From NCBI RefSeq assembly GCF_030211955.1, contig NZ_JASODI010000001.1:180027-244026 (forward strand): a stretch of DNA of 64,000 nucleotides, written 5' to 3'. The notes below the pieces were generated by a model. The model ran no database searches. It saw nothing but the letters and a program-made list of their open reading frames with translations, and was not told the DNA's origin. Shown here piece after piece: positions 54,507 to 63,863 of this stretch. The first letter of the stretch is position 1. Every line of letters starts with the position of its first letter. Source of the DNA: Corynebacterium frankenforstense. GTDB taxonomy: Bacteria > Actinomycetota > Actinomycetes > Mycobacteriales > Mycobacteriaceae. Both the position numbers and the translations under genes were made by a program.

Positions 54507-55343
54507 TTACTCGGAGACGGGGGTGAAGCCGTACTTCTCCCAGGTCTCGGGAAATTCCTTGGAGGTCAGCAGCTCGATGAGCTCGCGGGCGGCCTCCGGG
54601 TTCTCGGAGTTGGTGGTCACCGCGGCGTAGAGGGAGTTGACGTGGTCCTCGGCCTTGGGGATCTCGATGACCTCGACGTCGTCGCCGGCGGCCTGCGCGT
54701 CGGTGCGGTAGACCCAGCCGGCGTCGGCCTCACCGGAGGTCACCTTGCCCAGCACGTCGGAGACGGACTGCTCGAGCGAGACGGCCTCGATGTCGATGCC
54801 CAGGTCGTCCTGGATGGACTTCGAGACGTTGCCGCAGGGGACCTGCTCGTCGCACAGGACGACGTTCTTGCCGGCCATGGAGCCGTCGTCGACGCCGGTG
54901 ATGTCGCCGGGGTTGCCCTTCGGCACGACCATGACCATGGAGTTCTGCGCGATCTCGACCGGGTCGGAGGCCACGGAGGCGTCGACGGCCTTGTCCATGT
55001 TTTTCTTGTCGGCGGAGATGAAGACGTCACCGGGGTGGCCGTCCTGCAGCTGCTGGACCAGGCCGGAGGAGCCGCCGTTGATGAACTCGAGGTTCAGCGG
55101 GGTGTCCAGCTCGGCGGTCTGGGCGTCGAGGTCGTCGTTGAGGACGCGGGTCGAGGCGGCGGCGAGCACGGTCAGGTCGACGGCCACGTTCTGGTCGGAG
55201 GCGGCCTGGGACTCGGTGTTGGAGCCGGCGGCGGAGCTCGAGGTGGCCTCGGCGGAGGAGTCGTTCTCGTTGGACGGCGAGCAGCCGGCCAGGACGATCG
55301 CCGCGGCGGAGACGACGGAGATTGCTGCGAGGGTCTTCTTCAC
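54507..55343 (-). CDS. modA: molybdate-binding lipoprotein ModA
   Basis: A 278-residue periplasmic-type binding protein anchored as a lipoprotein. A signal peptide with lipobox LAGC (about 18-21) is followed by a Ser/Asn/Glu-rich spacer. The ModA fold has LTVLAAASTRVLNDDL, FINGGSSGLVQQLQDGHPGD then VFISADKKNMDKAV, and NSMVMVVPKGNPGDITGVDD. The Ser residues near AAAST and GGSS are the expected oxyanion ligands. GTG 55343 is the start; GGAA precedes it. It is the first gene of modA-modBC. Confidence 0.93.
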   Translation of the reverse strand: MKKTLAAISVVSAAAIVLAGCSPSNENDSSAEATSSSAAGSNTESQAASDQNVAVDLTVLAAASTRVLNDDLDAQTAELDTPLNLEFINGGSSGLVQQLQDGHPGDVFISADKKNMDKAVDASVASDPVEIAQNSMVMVVPKGNPGDITGVDDGSMAGKNVVLCDEQVPCGNVSKSIQDDLGIDIEAVSLEQSVSDVLGKVTSGEADAGWVYRTDAQAAGDDVEVIEIPKAEDHVNSLYAAVTTNSENPEAARELIELLTSKEFPETWEKYGFTPVSE

Positions 55344-55546
55344 GGGAAAAGCTTCCTTTCAGCGCGATTCCGGTATGCGGGCACCAGTATGACAGCTCTT
55401 GTCGGCGCTGTTCAGACACGATGAACCCGATTCTGGCGGGGTTATTCGTGGCTGGTACTTCGATTGACGACGTCCCGTCGGCCCGCGCCGGCGCCGCGTG
55501 GCGCCGTCGGCGCAGCTCACCGTGCACGGGTGGGGCCGTGTAAAAG
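55344..55546. promoter_or_regulatory. modA promoter region
   Basis: The region carries the modA promoter on the minus strand, but I cannot fix its elements. A dispersed motif copy (TTGACGACG, 55464-55472) with the extended TCGATTGACGACGTCCCGTC context lies here. I find no clear ModE-like palindrome. Confidence 0.35.
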
Positions 55547-55597
55547 GACCGCCCGGACGGGGGTGTACATCCGTACACTTCCCGGATCCGGGCGGTC
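55547..55597 (-). terminator. nested hairpin terminator of the nar operon
   Basis: Outer arms GACCGCCCGGA / TCCGGGCGGTC are perfect 11-mers (55547-55557 and 55587-55597). Inside is GTGTAC-ATCC-GTACAC (55563-55578). On the minus strand it is followed by CTTTTACAC. It lies 28 bases after the narI stop and insulates nar from modA. Confidence 0.85.
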
Positions 55598-55624
55598 ACG
55601 GGGGAGGGGTTCGGGGGTGGACCT

Positions 55625-56404
55625 TTAGGCCCCCGACCACTTGGCCTCGTCGTCGAGCTGCTTCTTGTTGGAGCGCACCGGCTCCCAGGCCACCGAGGCG
55701 CGCAGCGGCTGGGTGGTGATGTCACGGGAGCGGTAGACGACGTAGGGGCGGGTCAGGTAGCCGATCGGGGCGGAGAAGGCGTGCACCAGGCGGGTGAATG
55801 GCCAGGCCGCCAGCAGGGTCAGGCCGGCGGTGACGTGGACCTTGAATTGCCAGGGCACGTCGGCCATCAGCTCGGGCTGCGGGTTGAAGATGAGCAGCTG
55901 GCGGATCCACGGCGAGATCGTCTCGCGGTAGTCGTAGCCGTGCGGGCCGCCGAAGACCTGCAGCGAGACGGTGGCCACGGCGCCGGAGAACAGCGCCAGG
56001 CCCAGGATGACGTACATGACCTTGTCCGAGGTCGAGGTCGCCAAAAAGACGCTGCGCTTGACCACGCGGCGGTAGATCAGGCCGAGGAAGCCGACGATGA
56101 CCATCGCGGCGGCGATCGTGCCGGGGATCGTGGCGATCAGGTGGTAGGCGCCGTCGGAGATCCCGATGGCCCGGGTGAAGGACTTGGGGAAGGCCAGGCC
56201 CATCACGTGGCCGAGGAAGACGAAGACGATGCCCCAGTGGAACAGCGGCGAGGTGATGCGCAGCAGGCGGGACTCGTAGATCTGGGAGGAGTGGCTCGTC
56301 CAGCCGAACTGGTCGTAGCGCCACCGCCAGATCAGGCCGACCACGAAGGCGGCGATGGCCAGCCAGGGGTAGGCCACCCACAGGAAGAGTTCGAAGGTGT
56401 CCAT
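55625..56404 (-). CDS. narI: respiratory nitrate reductase gamma subunit (NarI)
   Basis: A di-heme b membrane subunit that passes quinol electrons to NarH. Five membrane segments start at MDTFELFLWVAYPWLAIAAF. His ligands sit in PLFHWGIVFVFLGHVMGL near the N-terminal half and in FKVHVTAGLTLLAAWPFTRLVH towards the end. At 259 residues it is slightly longer than E. coli NarI because of the cytoplasmic tail. ATG 56404 has GAGAGG upstream. It is the last gene of narKGHJI, 63 bases after narJ, and a strong terminator follows. Confidence 0.95.
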   Translation of the reverse strand: MDTFELFLWVAYPWLAIAAFVVGLIWRWRYDQFGWTSHSSQIYESRLLRITSPLFHWGIVFVFLGHVMGLAFPKSFTRAIGISDGAYHLIATIPGTIAAAMVIVGFLGLIYRRVVKRSVFLATSTSDKVMYVILGLALFSGAVATVSLQVFGGPHGYDYRETISPWIRQLLIFNPQPELMADVPWQFKVHVTAGLTLLAAWPFTRLVHAFSAPIGYLTRPYVVYRSRDITTQPLRASVAWEPVRSNKKQLDDEAKWSGA

Positions 56405-56467
56405 GGTGTCAGTGCCTCTCCATCGGGTTCGCGGGGGACTGTGCGGGGGATTGTGCGGTCGAGGTTC

Positions 56468-57154
56468 TCATCGGGTACCGGCCCCCGGGAACGGCAGCGG
56501 GGTCTCGATGCCGACCATTTCGGCCGGGGGACCGGAACGGATCAGGTCGAGGTAGCGCTCGCGGGTGTCCTCGTCGATCTCCGGCAGCGCGGCGCACACC
56601 GCGCGCACCAGGTGCGCGTAGGGCGAGTCCTGGTGCTCGAGGGCGGTGCGCAGTACCTCGATCCCCTCGCGGTGGGCCGCGAGGATCTCGAGGGCGTCGG
56701 CGTGGCCGGGGCCGTCCGCGCGGGCGGCGGCCTCGAGGACCACGCAGATGTGGTCGGGCAGCTCCTCGCGGACCTGCTCGACGCCGAGGGCCTTCAGCTG
56801 CTGCTTGAAGGCGACGATCGCCGAGCCGCGCTGGCGGGTGTCGCCGACGGCGTAGTAGGACAGGTACAGCGCGCAGCGGCGGCGCTGGTCGAAGGTCTCC
56901 ACGTAGTGGATCTCCATGCCGCGCCGGCCGCGCTCGCGTGCGACGGCGAGGAACGCTCCGAGCTCGGCCACGACGGCGTCGGGAAGCTCGTCGAGCGCGG
57001 ACTCGGTGGCGTCGAGGACGGCGGTGAAGTTCTCGCCGGGGTAGTCCAGCAGCACGGAGACGGCCATGAACAGCGTGCGCCGCTGCGCCTCGGTCATCTC
57101 GACGGCCGGAACCACGGTCTGCGGGGCCTGGCCGGCGAAGGTTCTGCGGTTCAC
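56468..57154 (-). CDS. narJ: nitrate reductase molybdenum-cofactor assembly chaperone (NarJ)
   Basis: A 228-residue all-helical NarJ/NarW chaperone that binds NarG and allows cofactor insertion before membrane attachment. Features are LFMAVSVLLDYPGENF, FDQRRRCALYLSYYAVGDTR with GSAIVAFKQQLKALGV, and LPDHICVVLEAAA. GTG 57154 lies five bases after the narH stop, with GGTGAG overlapping that stop, so it is coupled. The frame continues upstream as a shadow of narH. Confidence 0.93.
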   Translation of the reverse strand: MNRRTFAGQAPQTVVPAVEMTEAQRRTLFMAVSVLLDYPGENFTAVLDATESALDELPDAVVAELGAFLAVARERGRRGMEIHYVETFDQRRRCALYLSYYAVGDTRQRGSAIVAFKQQLKALGVEQVREELPDHICVVLEAAARADGPGHADALEILAAHREGIEVLRTALEHQDSPYAHLVRAVCAALPEIDEDTRERYLDLIRSGPPAEMVGIETPLPFPGAGTR

Positions 57155-57159
57155 TTTTC

Positions 57160-58722
57160 TCACCTGCCCTGCGGGAACATCGCGTCGGGGCGCTCGCCGG
57201 GGGCCCAGCTGGCCAGCGGGACCTGCGGGGCGTTGCCCGGCCGGCAGGACTCCGGCGCGCCGAGGCCGGCGCCCGGGTCGGCGTCGCCGAAGGGGTCGAG
57301 CGAGGTGATCCCGCGCGGCGACTCCGGGGAGGCGGTCGGGATGACGTAGCGGTCGTCGTACTTGGCGATGGCCAGCAGGCGGTACATCTTCTCGATCTCC
57401 TTGCCCGTCATGCCGACGGACGCGGCGATATCCTCGTTCGGCTCGCCGCCGAGGTTGATGTCGCGCATGTAGGAGCGCATCGCGGTCAGGCGGCGCAGCG
57501 AGAGCTCCACCGGGGCGGTGTCGCCGGCGGTGAACAGGCCCGCCAGGTACTCCAGAGGGATGCGCATCGTCGACAGCGCGGTGAGCAGCACCTTGTGGTC
57601 CTCGCCGTCGTTGCCCGAGGCGGTCACCTGGTCGACGACCGGCGACAGCGGCGGGATGTACCAGACCATCGGCAGGGTGCGGAACTCCGGGTGCAGCGGC
57701 AGGGCCAGCCCGTAGCGGAAGATCAGGTCGTAGATAGGCGACTCCTGGGCGGCGGTGATCCAGGACGGCGGGATGCCCTCCTCGTACGCCGCGGCCACCA
57801 CGCGCTCGTCGTGCGGGTCCAGGAAGAGCGACTTCTGCGCCTCGAAGAGGTCCTGCGGGTCCTTGGTGGCGGCGGCCTCGGCGACGCGGTCGGCGTCGTA
57901 GAGCAGCACGCCCAGGTAGCGCAGGCGGCCCACGCAGGTCTCCGAGCACACGGTCGGCTGGCCGACCTCGAGGCGCGGGTAGCACAGCGTGCACTTCTCG
58001 GCCTTGCCGGTCTTGTGGTTGAAGTAGACCTTCTTGTACGGGCAGCCGGAGACGCACATGCGCCAGCCGCGGCAGCGGTCCTGGTCGACGAGGACGATGC
58101 CGTCCTCGGTGCGCTTGTACATCGCGCCCGAGGGGCACGAGGAGACACATGTCGGGTTCAGGCAGTGCTCACAGATGCGCGGCAGATAGAACATGAAGGA
58201 GTCCTCGATGTCCTTCTTGACCGTCAGGTTCATCTGGTGGAGCACCGGGTCGTCGTCGAGGGTGGCCGTCGAGCCGCCCAGGTTGTCGTCCCAGTTGGAG
58301 GACCACTCGATCTTGTCGATCGGCCGGCCGTCGAGCTGGGAGACCGGGCGGGCCGTCGGCTGGGTGCGCTGGCCGGCCGGGGCCTGGAGCAGCTTGTCGT
58401 ACTCGTAGGTCCACGGCTCGTAGTAGCCCTCGATCGTGGGCAGGTTCGGGTTGTGGAAGATGGTCAGCAGCTTCTTGAGCCGGCCGCCGGAGCGCGGCTT
58501 GAGCTTGCCCGAGGAGGTGCGCTCCCAGCCGCCCTCCCAGCGGTCCTGGTCCTCCCAGCCGCGCGGGTAGCCCACGCCCGGCCGGGTCTCGACGTTGTTG
58601 AACCAGATGTACTCGGTGCCCTCACGGTTGGTCCAGGCCTGCTTGCAGGTCACGGAGCAGGTGTGGCAGCCGATGCACTTGTCCAGGTTCATCACCATGG
58701 CGATCTGTGCCATGACCTTCAT
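57160..58722 (-). CDS. narH: respiratory nitrate reductase beta subunit (NarH)
   Basis: A 520-residue iron-sulfur subunit. Four Cys clusters are visible: CIGCHTCSVTCK near residue 16; CEHCLNPTCVSSCP; CRGWRMCVSGCPYKK, where Trp replaces one Cys and gives the 3Fe-4S cluster; and CTLCYPR with CSETC. The ATG at 58722 overlaps the narG stop by one base (TGATG). The last 40 residues are Pro/Gly-rich and longer than in E. coli. It transfers electrons from NarI to NarG on the cytoplasmic face. Confidence 0.96.
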   Translation of the reverse strand: MKVMAQIAMVMNLDKCIGCHTCSVTCKQAWTNREGTEYIWFNNVETRPGVGYPRGWEDQDRWEGGWERTSSGKLKPRSGGRLKKLLTIFHNPNLPTIEGYYEPWTYEYDKLLQAPAGQRTQPTARPVSQLDGRPIDKIEWSSNWDDNLGGSTATLDDDPVLHQMNLTVKKDIEDSFMFYLPRICEHCLNPTCVSSCPSGAMYKRTEDGIVLVDQDRCRGWRMCVSGCPYKKVYFNHKTGKAEKCTLCYPRLEVGQPTVCSETCVGRLRYLGVLLYDADRVAEAAATKDPQDLFEAQKSLFLDPHDERVVAAAYEEGIPPSWITAAQESPIYDLIFRYGLALPLHPEFRTLPMVWYIPPLSPVVDQVTASGNDGEDHKVLLTALSTMRIPLEYLAGLFTAGDTAPVELSLRRLTAMRSYMRDINLGGEPNEDIAASVGMTGKEIEKMYRLLAIAKYDDRYVIPTASPESPRGITSLDPFGDADPGAGLGAPESCRPGNAPQVPLASWAPGERPDAMFPQGR

Positions 58723-61700
58723 CAGTACTCAACCTCCTGGGAGCGGCGACGGATGCGGGTGACCTCGTCGCGGTTGTTTCCGGTGGGCCCGATGTAGTTG
58801 AAGCCGTAGGTCAGGTGCCCGTAACCGCCGGCGACGTGGATGGGTTTGATCATGATGCGGGTCAGCGAGTTGTGCGTGCCGCCGCGGCGGCCGGTGCGCT
58901 CGTTGACCGGGGTGCCCGTGGTGCGCTCCTGGGCGTGGTTCATGTAGACCGTGCCCGCCGGGATGCGGTGGGAGACGATCGCGCGGGCGGAGACGACACC
59001 GTTGCGGTTGTAGGCCTCGATCCAGTCGTTGTCCTTGACCCCGATGCGCTCGGCGTCGACGTTGGACATCCAGATGACCTGCCCGCCGCGCGAGATCGAC
59101 AGCACGTGCAGGTTGTCGTAGTACTGCGAGTGGATCGACCACTTGTTGTGCGGGGTCAGGTAGCGCACGGTGACCTCGGGGCCGCCGTCGGGGCCGGTGC
59201 CGGCCTCGCCGGGGCCGATCTCGCCGTTGATGTGCACGTGGTCGAAGGGCGGCCGGTAGATCGGCAGCGCCTCGCCGTAGTCCTGGAACCAGTCGTGGTC
59301 CAGGTAGTAGTGCATGCGCCCGGAGAGGGTGTGCCAGGGCTTGGCGTACTCGAGGTTGAGCGAGAAGGCGGTGTAGCGCCGCCCGTCCTTCTTCGAGCCG
59401 GTCCACTCCGGCGAGGAGATGACCTCGGCGGGGCGCTCCTTGATCATGTCCCAGTTGATGTGGGACTCCGAGACGCCGGCGACCTCGACGGTCATGTCGG
59501 TGCCGACGCGTTCGCCCTGGTTGCGGAAGCCCTCGAGGGCGACCTCGCCGTTGGAGACACCCGACAGGTGCAGGATCGCCTCGATGGCCTTGGTGGCGGT
59601 GTCCAGCAGCGGGCGCTCGCCGGCCGAGGCGGTCTCCGAGGTCGAGTTGATCAGCTTGAGCTCCTCGACCTGTTTGGCCACGTTATAGGACGTGCCGTGC
59701 ACGCCCGTGCCGAGCTTGCCGGTCAGCGGGCCCAGGTGGGTCCACTTCTCGTGGATCTTGGTGTAGTCGCGCTCGACGGGCACCAGCTTGGCCATCGTCT
59801 TGCCCGGGATGAGGCCGGTCTCCTCGAGGTCCGGCACCACGCCGTGGGCGTTGGCCAGCTCGTCGGGGGAGTCGTGGCCCAACGGGGCGGTGACGACGTC
59901 GCGCTGGGTGCCCAGCCAGTTGACGGCCATCCCGGAGAACGCCTTGGCCAGGTCGCGGAAGACCTCGAAGTCGCTGCGCGCCTCCCACGGCGGGTTGATC
60001 GCCGCGTTGAAGGAGTGGATGAACGGGTGCATGTCCGTGCTGGACAGGTCGTTCTTCTCGTACCACGTCGCCGCCGGCAGGACGATGTCGGAGACCAGCG
60101 TCGTCGAGGTGGTGCGGAAGTCCGTGGTCATCATCAGGTCGAGCTTGCCGTTGGGCGCCTCGTCCTGCCAGCGGATCGTCGTGGGGCGCTCGTCGGGGCC
60201 GAGCTCCTCGGCGGTGGCGTCGGAGTCCACGCCGAGCATGTGGCGCAGGAAGAACTCGGTGCCCTTGGCCGATGAGCCCATCAGGTTGGTGCGCCAGTTG
60301 AGCAGGATGCGCGGGAAGTTGACCGGGTTGTCCGGGTCCTGGCAGGCGAACTCCATCTCGCCGGACTCGAGCTGGCTGACGATGTAGTCCTTGACGTCCA
60401 TGCCCGCGGCCTCGGCGTCGTCGGCCAAGGTCAGCGGGTTGCGGTTGAACTGCGGGTAGCTCGGCATCCAGCCGCGGCGCATCGACTCGACCAGGGTGTC
60501 CGAGGTCAGTTTCTCGCCGACGGTGCCGTGGGCGGCCAGCGGGGAGGCCAGGCGGTCGGCCCGGGTGGAGTCGTAGCGCCACTGCGAGGTGGTCATGTAG
60601 TAGAAGCCGGTGGTGATCATCTGCCGCGGCGGGCGCGACCAGTCCAGGCCGAAGGCGTACTGCGACCAGCCGTTCATCGGGCGCAGCTTCTCCTGGCCGA
60701 CGTAGTGGGCCCAGCCGCCGCCGTTGACGCCCTGGGTGCCGCACATCGAGGTCAGCGCCAGGAAGGTGCGGTAGTGGCTGTCGGCGTTGAAGTAGTGGTT
60801 GACGCCGGCGCCCATGATGATCTGGGAGCGGCCCTTGGAGTCCACCGCGTTCTGGGCGAACTCGCGGGCGACACGGATGGCACCCGCGGCGGGCACGCCG
60901 GTGAGCTCCTCGGCCCAGGCCGGGGTGCCCACCTCGTCGGCGTCGTCGTAGCCGGTCGGCCACTGGCCGGGCAGCTCCAGGCCGTCGCGGCGCACGCCGT
61001 AGTGGGCGAGCATGAGGTCGTAGACGGTGGTGACCAGGCGGCCGGCGACCCGGCGCACGGGCACACCGCGGTGGACCACGCCGGCGCCCACCGGGCCCTC
61101 GGTGGAGTCCGAGGCCGGCAGGTCGAAGCGGGGCAGCAGCAGCTCGGCGGTGCCGGAGAACTCGTCGCCCGCCTCGACGTCGGCGACGGACATGACCGGG
61201 TCCACGCCGTCGAGGCGCAGGTTCCACTTGCCCTTGCCGTCCTCGCCGTAGCGGTCGGCGATGGTGCCGCCGGGGTCGACCGCCGAGCCGTCGGCCTGCA
61301 TCACCAGCAGACGGTGAGTGCTGTTCGCACTGTCGCGCAGCGCGGCGTCGTCAAGCTCGGAGGCGGTCAGGAAGTTGCCCGGGGTGTAGGCGCCGTCGCC
61401 GTGGTCGTCGAGCTCGACGAGGAACGGCGCGTCGGTGTAGCGGCGCATGTAGTCCAGGAAGTACGGCTCGCGCCGGCCGACGTGGAACTCGTTGAGGATG
61501 ACGTGGCCCATGGCGAAGGCCAGGGCGCCGTCGGTGCCGGGGTTGATGCGCAGCCACTCGTCGGCGAACTTGGTGTTGTCGGCGAAGTCGGGGGAGACCA
61601 CGACGACCTTGGTGCCCTTGTAGCGGGCCTCGACCATGAAGTGCGAGTCCGGGGTGCGGGTCACCGGGATGTTGGAGCCCCACATCATCAGGTAGCTGGA

Positions 61701-62471
61701 GTTGTACCAGTCGCCGGACTCGGGCACGTCGGTCTGGTCGCCGAAGGTCTGCGGGCTGGCCGGCGGCAGGTCCGCGTACCAGTCGTAGAAGGACAGCGCC
61801 ACGCCGCCGATCAGCTCCAGGAAGCGGGTGCCGGCGCCGTAGGAGACCTGCGACATTGCGGGGATGACGGTGAAGCCGGCGATGCGGTCCGGGCCCCACT
61901 GGCGGATGGTGTAGACGTTCGCGGCGGCGGCCATCTCGATGGCCTCCTCGTAGGAGACGCGGATCAGGCCGCCCTTGCCGCGCTGGGAGACGTAGGCGGC
62001 GCGCTTGTCCGGGTCCTGCTGGATCTCGCGCCAGGCGAGCACGGGGTCGCCCAGGCGCTCCTTGGCCTCGCGGTACATGTCGACGAGCACGCCGCGGGCG
62101 TAGGCGTGGCGGATGCGCGTCGGCGAGTAGGTGTACCAGGAGAAGGAGGCGCCACGCGGGCAGCCGCGCGGCTCGTAGTCCGGCATCTCGGAGCCGGTGG
62201 TGGGGTAGTCCACCGCCTGCGACTCCCAGGTGATCACGCCGTCCTTGACGTAGACCTTCCAGGAGCAGGAACCGGTGCAGTTGACGCCGTGGGTGGAGCG
62301 GACCATCTTGTCGAAGGCCCAGCGGTTGCGGTAGAAGACGTCGGCCTGGCGGCCCCCGGAGAGGAAGAGCTGCTGGCCGTGCGAGCCGGTGGTGCCCTTG
62401 CGCACGAAGCTGCCCAGCTTGAACAGCGGGTTCGCGTCGTCCGGTCGGGACTGTTTGGTGGAGGTGTTCAT
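58722..62471 (-). CDS. narG: respiratory nitrate reductase alpha subunit (NarG)
   Basis: A 1249-residue catalytic subunit with molybdenum bis-MGD and one Fe-S cluster. The FS0 ligands are in HGVNCTGSCSWKVYVKDG. The region that supplies the Asp ligand to Mo reads ESGDWYNSSYLMMWGSN. The C-terminal MGD-binding parts include YLTPHNKWSIHSQYYDN, NDWIEAYNRNGVV and TYGFNYIGPTGNNRDE. ATG 62471 has AGGAAG seven bases before it. A dispersed motif copy (CGTCGTCAA, 61346-61354) falls in a surface loop (ELDDAALRDS). Reduces nitrate to nitrite in anaerobic respiration and depends on the neighbouring molybdate transporter. Confidence 0.97.
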   Translation of the reverse strand: MNTSTKQSRPDDANPLFKLGSFVRKGTTGSHGQQLFLSGGRQADVFYRNRWAFDKMVRSTHGVNCTGSCSWKVYVKDGVITWESQAVDYPTTGSEMPDYEPRGCPRGASFSWYTYSPTRIRHAYARGVLVDMYREAKERLGDPVLAWREIQQDPDKRAAYVSQRGKGGLIRVSYEEAIEMAAAANVYTIRQWGPDRIAGFTVIPAMSQVSYGAGTRFLELIGGVALSFYDWYADLPPASPQTFGDQTDVPESGDWYNSSYLMMWGSNIPVTRTPDSHFMVEARYKGTKVVVVSPDFADNTKFADEWLRINPGTDGALAFAMGHVILNEFHVGRREPYFLDYMRRYTDAPFLVELDDHGDGAYTPGNFLTASELDDAALRDSANSTHRLLVMQADGSAVDPGGTIADRYGEDGKGKWNLRLDGVDPVMSVADVEAGDEFSGTAELLLPRFDLPASDSTEGPVGAGVVHRGVPVRRVAGRLVTTVYDLMLAHYGVRRDGLELPGQWPTGYDDADEVGTPAWAEELTGVPAAGAIRVAREFAQNAVDSKGRSQIIMGAGVNHYFNADSHYRTFLALTSMCGTQGVNGGGWAHYVGQEKLRPMNGWSQYAFGLDWSRPPRQMITTGFYYMTTSQWRYDSTRADRLASPLAAHGTVGEKLTSDTLVESMRRGWMPSYPQFNRNPLTLADDAEAAGMDVKDYIVSQLESGEMEFACQDPDNPVNFPRILLNWRTNLMGSSAKGTEFFLRHMLGVDSDATAEELGPDERPTTIRWQDEAPNGKLDLMMTTDFRTTSTTLVSDIVLPAATWYEKNDLSSTDMHPFIHSFNAAINPPWEARSDFEVFRDLAKAFSGMAVNWLGTQRDVVTAPLGHDSPDELANAHGVVPDLEETGLIPGKTMAKLVPVERDYTKIHEKWTHLGPLTGKLGTGVHGTSYNVAKQVEELKLINSTSETASAGERPLLDTATKAIEAILHLSGVSNGEVALEGFRNQGERVGTDMTVEVAGVSESHINWDMIKERPAEVISSPEWTGSKKDGRRYTAFSLNLEYAKPWHTLSGRMHYYLDHDWFQDYGEALPIYRPPFDHVHINGEIGPGEAGTGPDGGPEVTVRYLTPHNKWSIHSQYYDNLHVLSISRGGQVIWMSNVDAERIGVKDNDWIEAYNRNGVVSARAIVSHRIPAGTVYMNHAQERTTGTPVNERTGRRGGTHNSLTRIMIKPIHVAGGYGHLTYGFNYIGPTGNNRDEVTRIRRRSQEVEY

Positions 62472-62522
62472 GACTTCCTTGAGCGGTCTCGGGGATTTCC
62501 GGTGCAGTGGGTGCCGGTGAGG

Positions 62523-63863
62523 TCAGCCCGGGAACGGGGCGTTCGGGCGGGCGTAGTAGATCCAGACCAGGGTGGTGGCGATGATGAAGAAGACCACGCA
62601 GCCCCAGAAGAAGCCGGGCGCGCCGACCGAGGAGATGAGCATGCCGGCGATGAAGGGGCCGAAGGCGGCGATCGCGCCGGTCCAGCCGATCACGCCGCCG
62701 GACTGGCGGGGCGGGAGGATCATCGGCATCTGCTTGAACGTGCCGGCGTTGGCGAAGCCGGAGAAGAAGAACATGCCGAGCATGAAGCCGAGGAACCACC
62801 AGAACTGGTCCGGGTGGGACGGGTTGAGGAAGAGCGCGGCCCCGGCGGTGCACACGGTCATGCCGACGCCGCCGATGAAGGTCCAGATCGCGCCGCCGAA
62901 CTTGTCGCACAGCGGGCCCCACAGGGCGCGCACGCCGGCGCCGATGAGCGGCCCGAGGAAGGCGAAGCTCGCGCCGGCCGGCAGGGTGGCCGGGTCGAAG
63001 GTCTCGGCGAAGGCGGACTCACGGCCGTAGATGTTGTTGATCAGCAGGCCGAACTGGGCGGAGAAGCCGGAGAAGGCGCCGAAGGCCATCAGGTAGGCGA
63101 TGGTGAGGATCCAGGTGTTCTTGTTGCCGAAGATGTCGATCTGCTGGCGGAAGTTCGCCTTGACCGGCACGTCCTTGAGCAGGGTCCAGGACAGGACGGC
63201 GGCGATGATCGCCCACGGGATGAAGACGGCCGCGGCGTTGTGCACGTAGATGGTGCCGCCGTCGCTGTTGTTGGTCTGCGGGGCGACGAAGGACAGGCCC
63301 AGCAGTCCGAAGCCCATGACCCAGGGGCCGACGAACTGGATCAGCGACATGCCCAGGTTGCCGATGCCGGCCTGCAGGCCGAGCGCGGTGCCGGAGAGGC
63401 GCTTCGGGAAGAAGTATCCGGTCGAGGGCATGAAGCCGGAGAAGACGCCGCCGCCGATGCCGGCGAGGAAGGCCAGCACGAGCAGCCACCAGAACGGGGT
63501 GGAGGTGTCGCGCACGGCGAAGAACCAGCCGAACATTGGGATCAGGAACAGCAGCGAGGACATCGTCACGAGCTTGCGGGTGCCGATGACCGGCGGCAGG
63601 AACATGAACACCAGGCGGAACAGGCCGCAGGCCAGGCCCGGGATGGCGGTCAGCCAGTACAGCTGCCCCTTGGTCAGGTCGAAGCCGATGTCGTTGAGCA
63701 CCGGTGCGATCGCGGAGACCAGGTACCAGGTGCAGAAGCCGATCGTCAGCGCGAAGGTGGACACCCACAGCGTGCGCCAGGCGATCTTCGAGTCCCAGGT
63801 CTCCTCGTTCTCGGGATTCCAGTTCTCGAGCACCCGGCCGTCGGTGCGGAGTTCAGTTGCCAT
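62523..63863 (-). CDS. narK: nitrate/nitrite transporter NarK
   Basis: A 446-residue major-facilitator protein with 12 helices. NarK signatures: WVSTFALTIGFCTWYLVSAI, LYWLTAIPGLACGLFRLVFM, the nitrate-signature-like Gly-rich GIGGGVFSGFMPSTGYFFPK then GLQAGIGNLGMSLIQFVGPW, and later GANAGTFKQMP-like FANAGTFKQMPMILPP. It imports nitrate and/or exports nitrite. ATG 63863 (MATELRTDG) has AAGGTG six bases upstream; the upstream extension to 63938 crosses the promoter. First gene of narKGHJI, 51 bases before narG. Confidence 0.94.
   Translation of the reverse strand: MATELRTDGRVLENWNPENEETWDSKIAWRTLWVSTFALTIGFCTWYLVSAIAPVLNDIGFDLTKGQLYWLTAIPGLACGLFRLVFMFLPPVIGTRKLVTMSSLLFLIPMFGWFFAVRDTSTPFWWLLVLAFLAGIGGGVFSGFMPSTGYFFPKRLSGTALGLQAGIGNLGMSLIQFVGPWVMGFGLLGLSFVAPQTNNSDGGTIYVHNAAAVFIPWAIIAAVLSWTLLKDVPVKANFRQQIDIFGNKNTWILTIAYLMAFGAFSGFSAQFGLLINNIYGRESAFAETFDPATLPAGASFAFLGPLIGAGVRALWGPLCDKFGGAIWTFIGGVGMTVCTAGAALFLNPSHPDQFWWFLGFMLGMFFFSGFANAGTFKQMPMILPPRQSGGVIGWTGAIAAFGPFIAGMLISSVGAPGFFWGCVVFFIIATTLVWIYYARPNAPFPG

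Noticed and set aside
56978..56995. Further copies of the dispersed motif such as GCGTCGGGAAGC (also about 4989, 33499 and 38720)
   Set aside because: They miss one core position. They were left out of the count of 19 to keep the definition strict, although they may be decayed copies.
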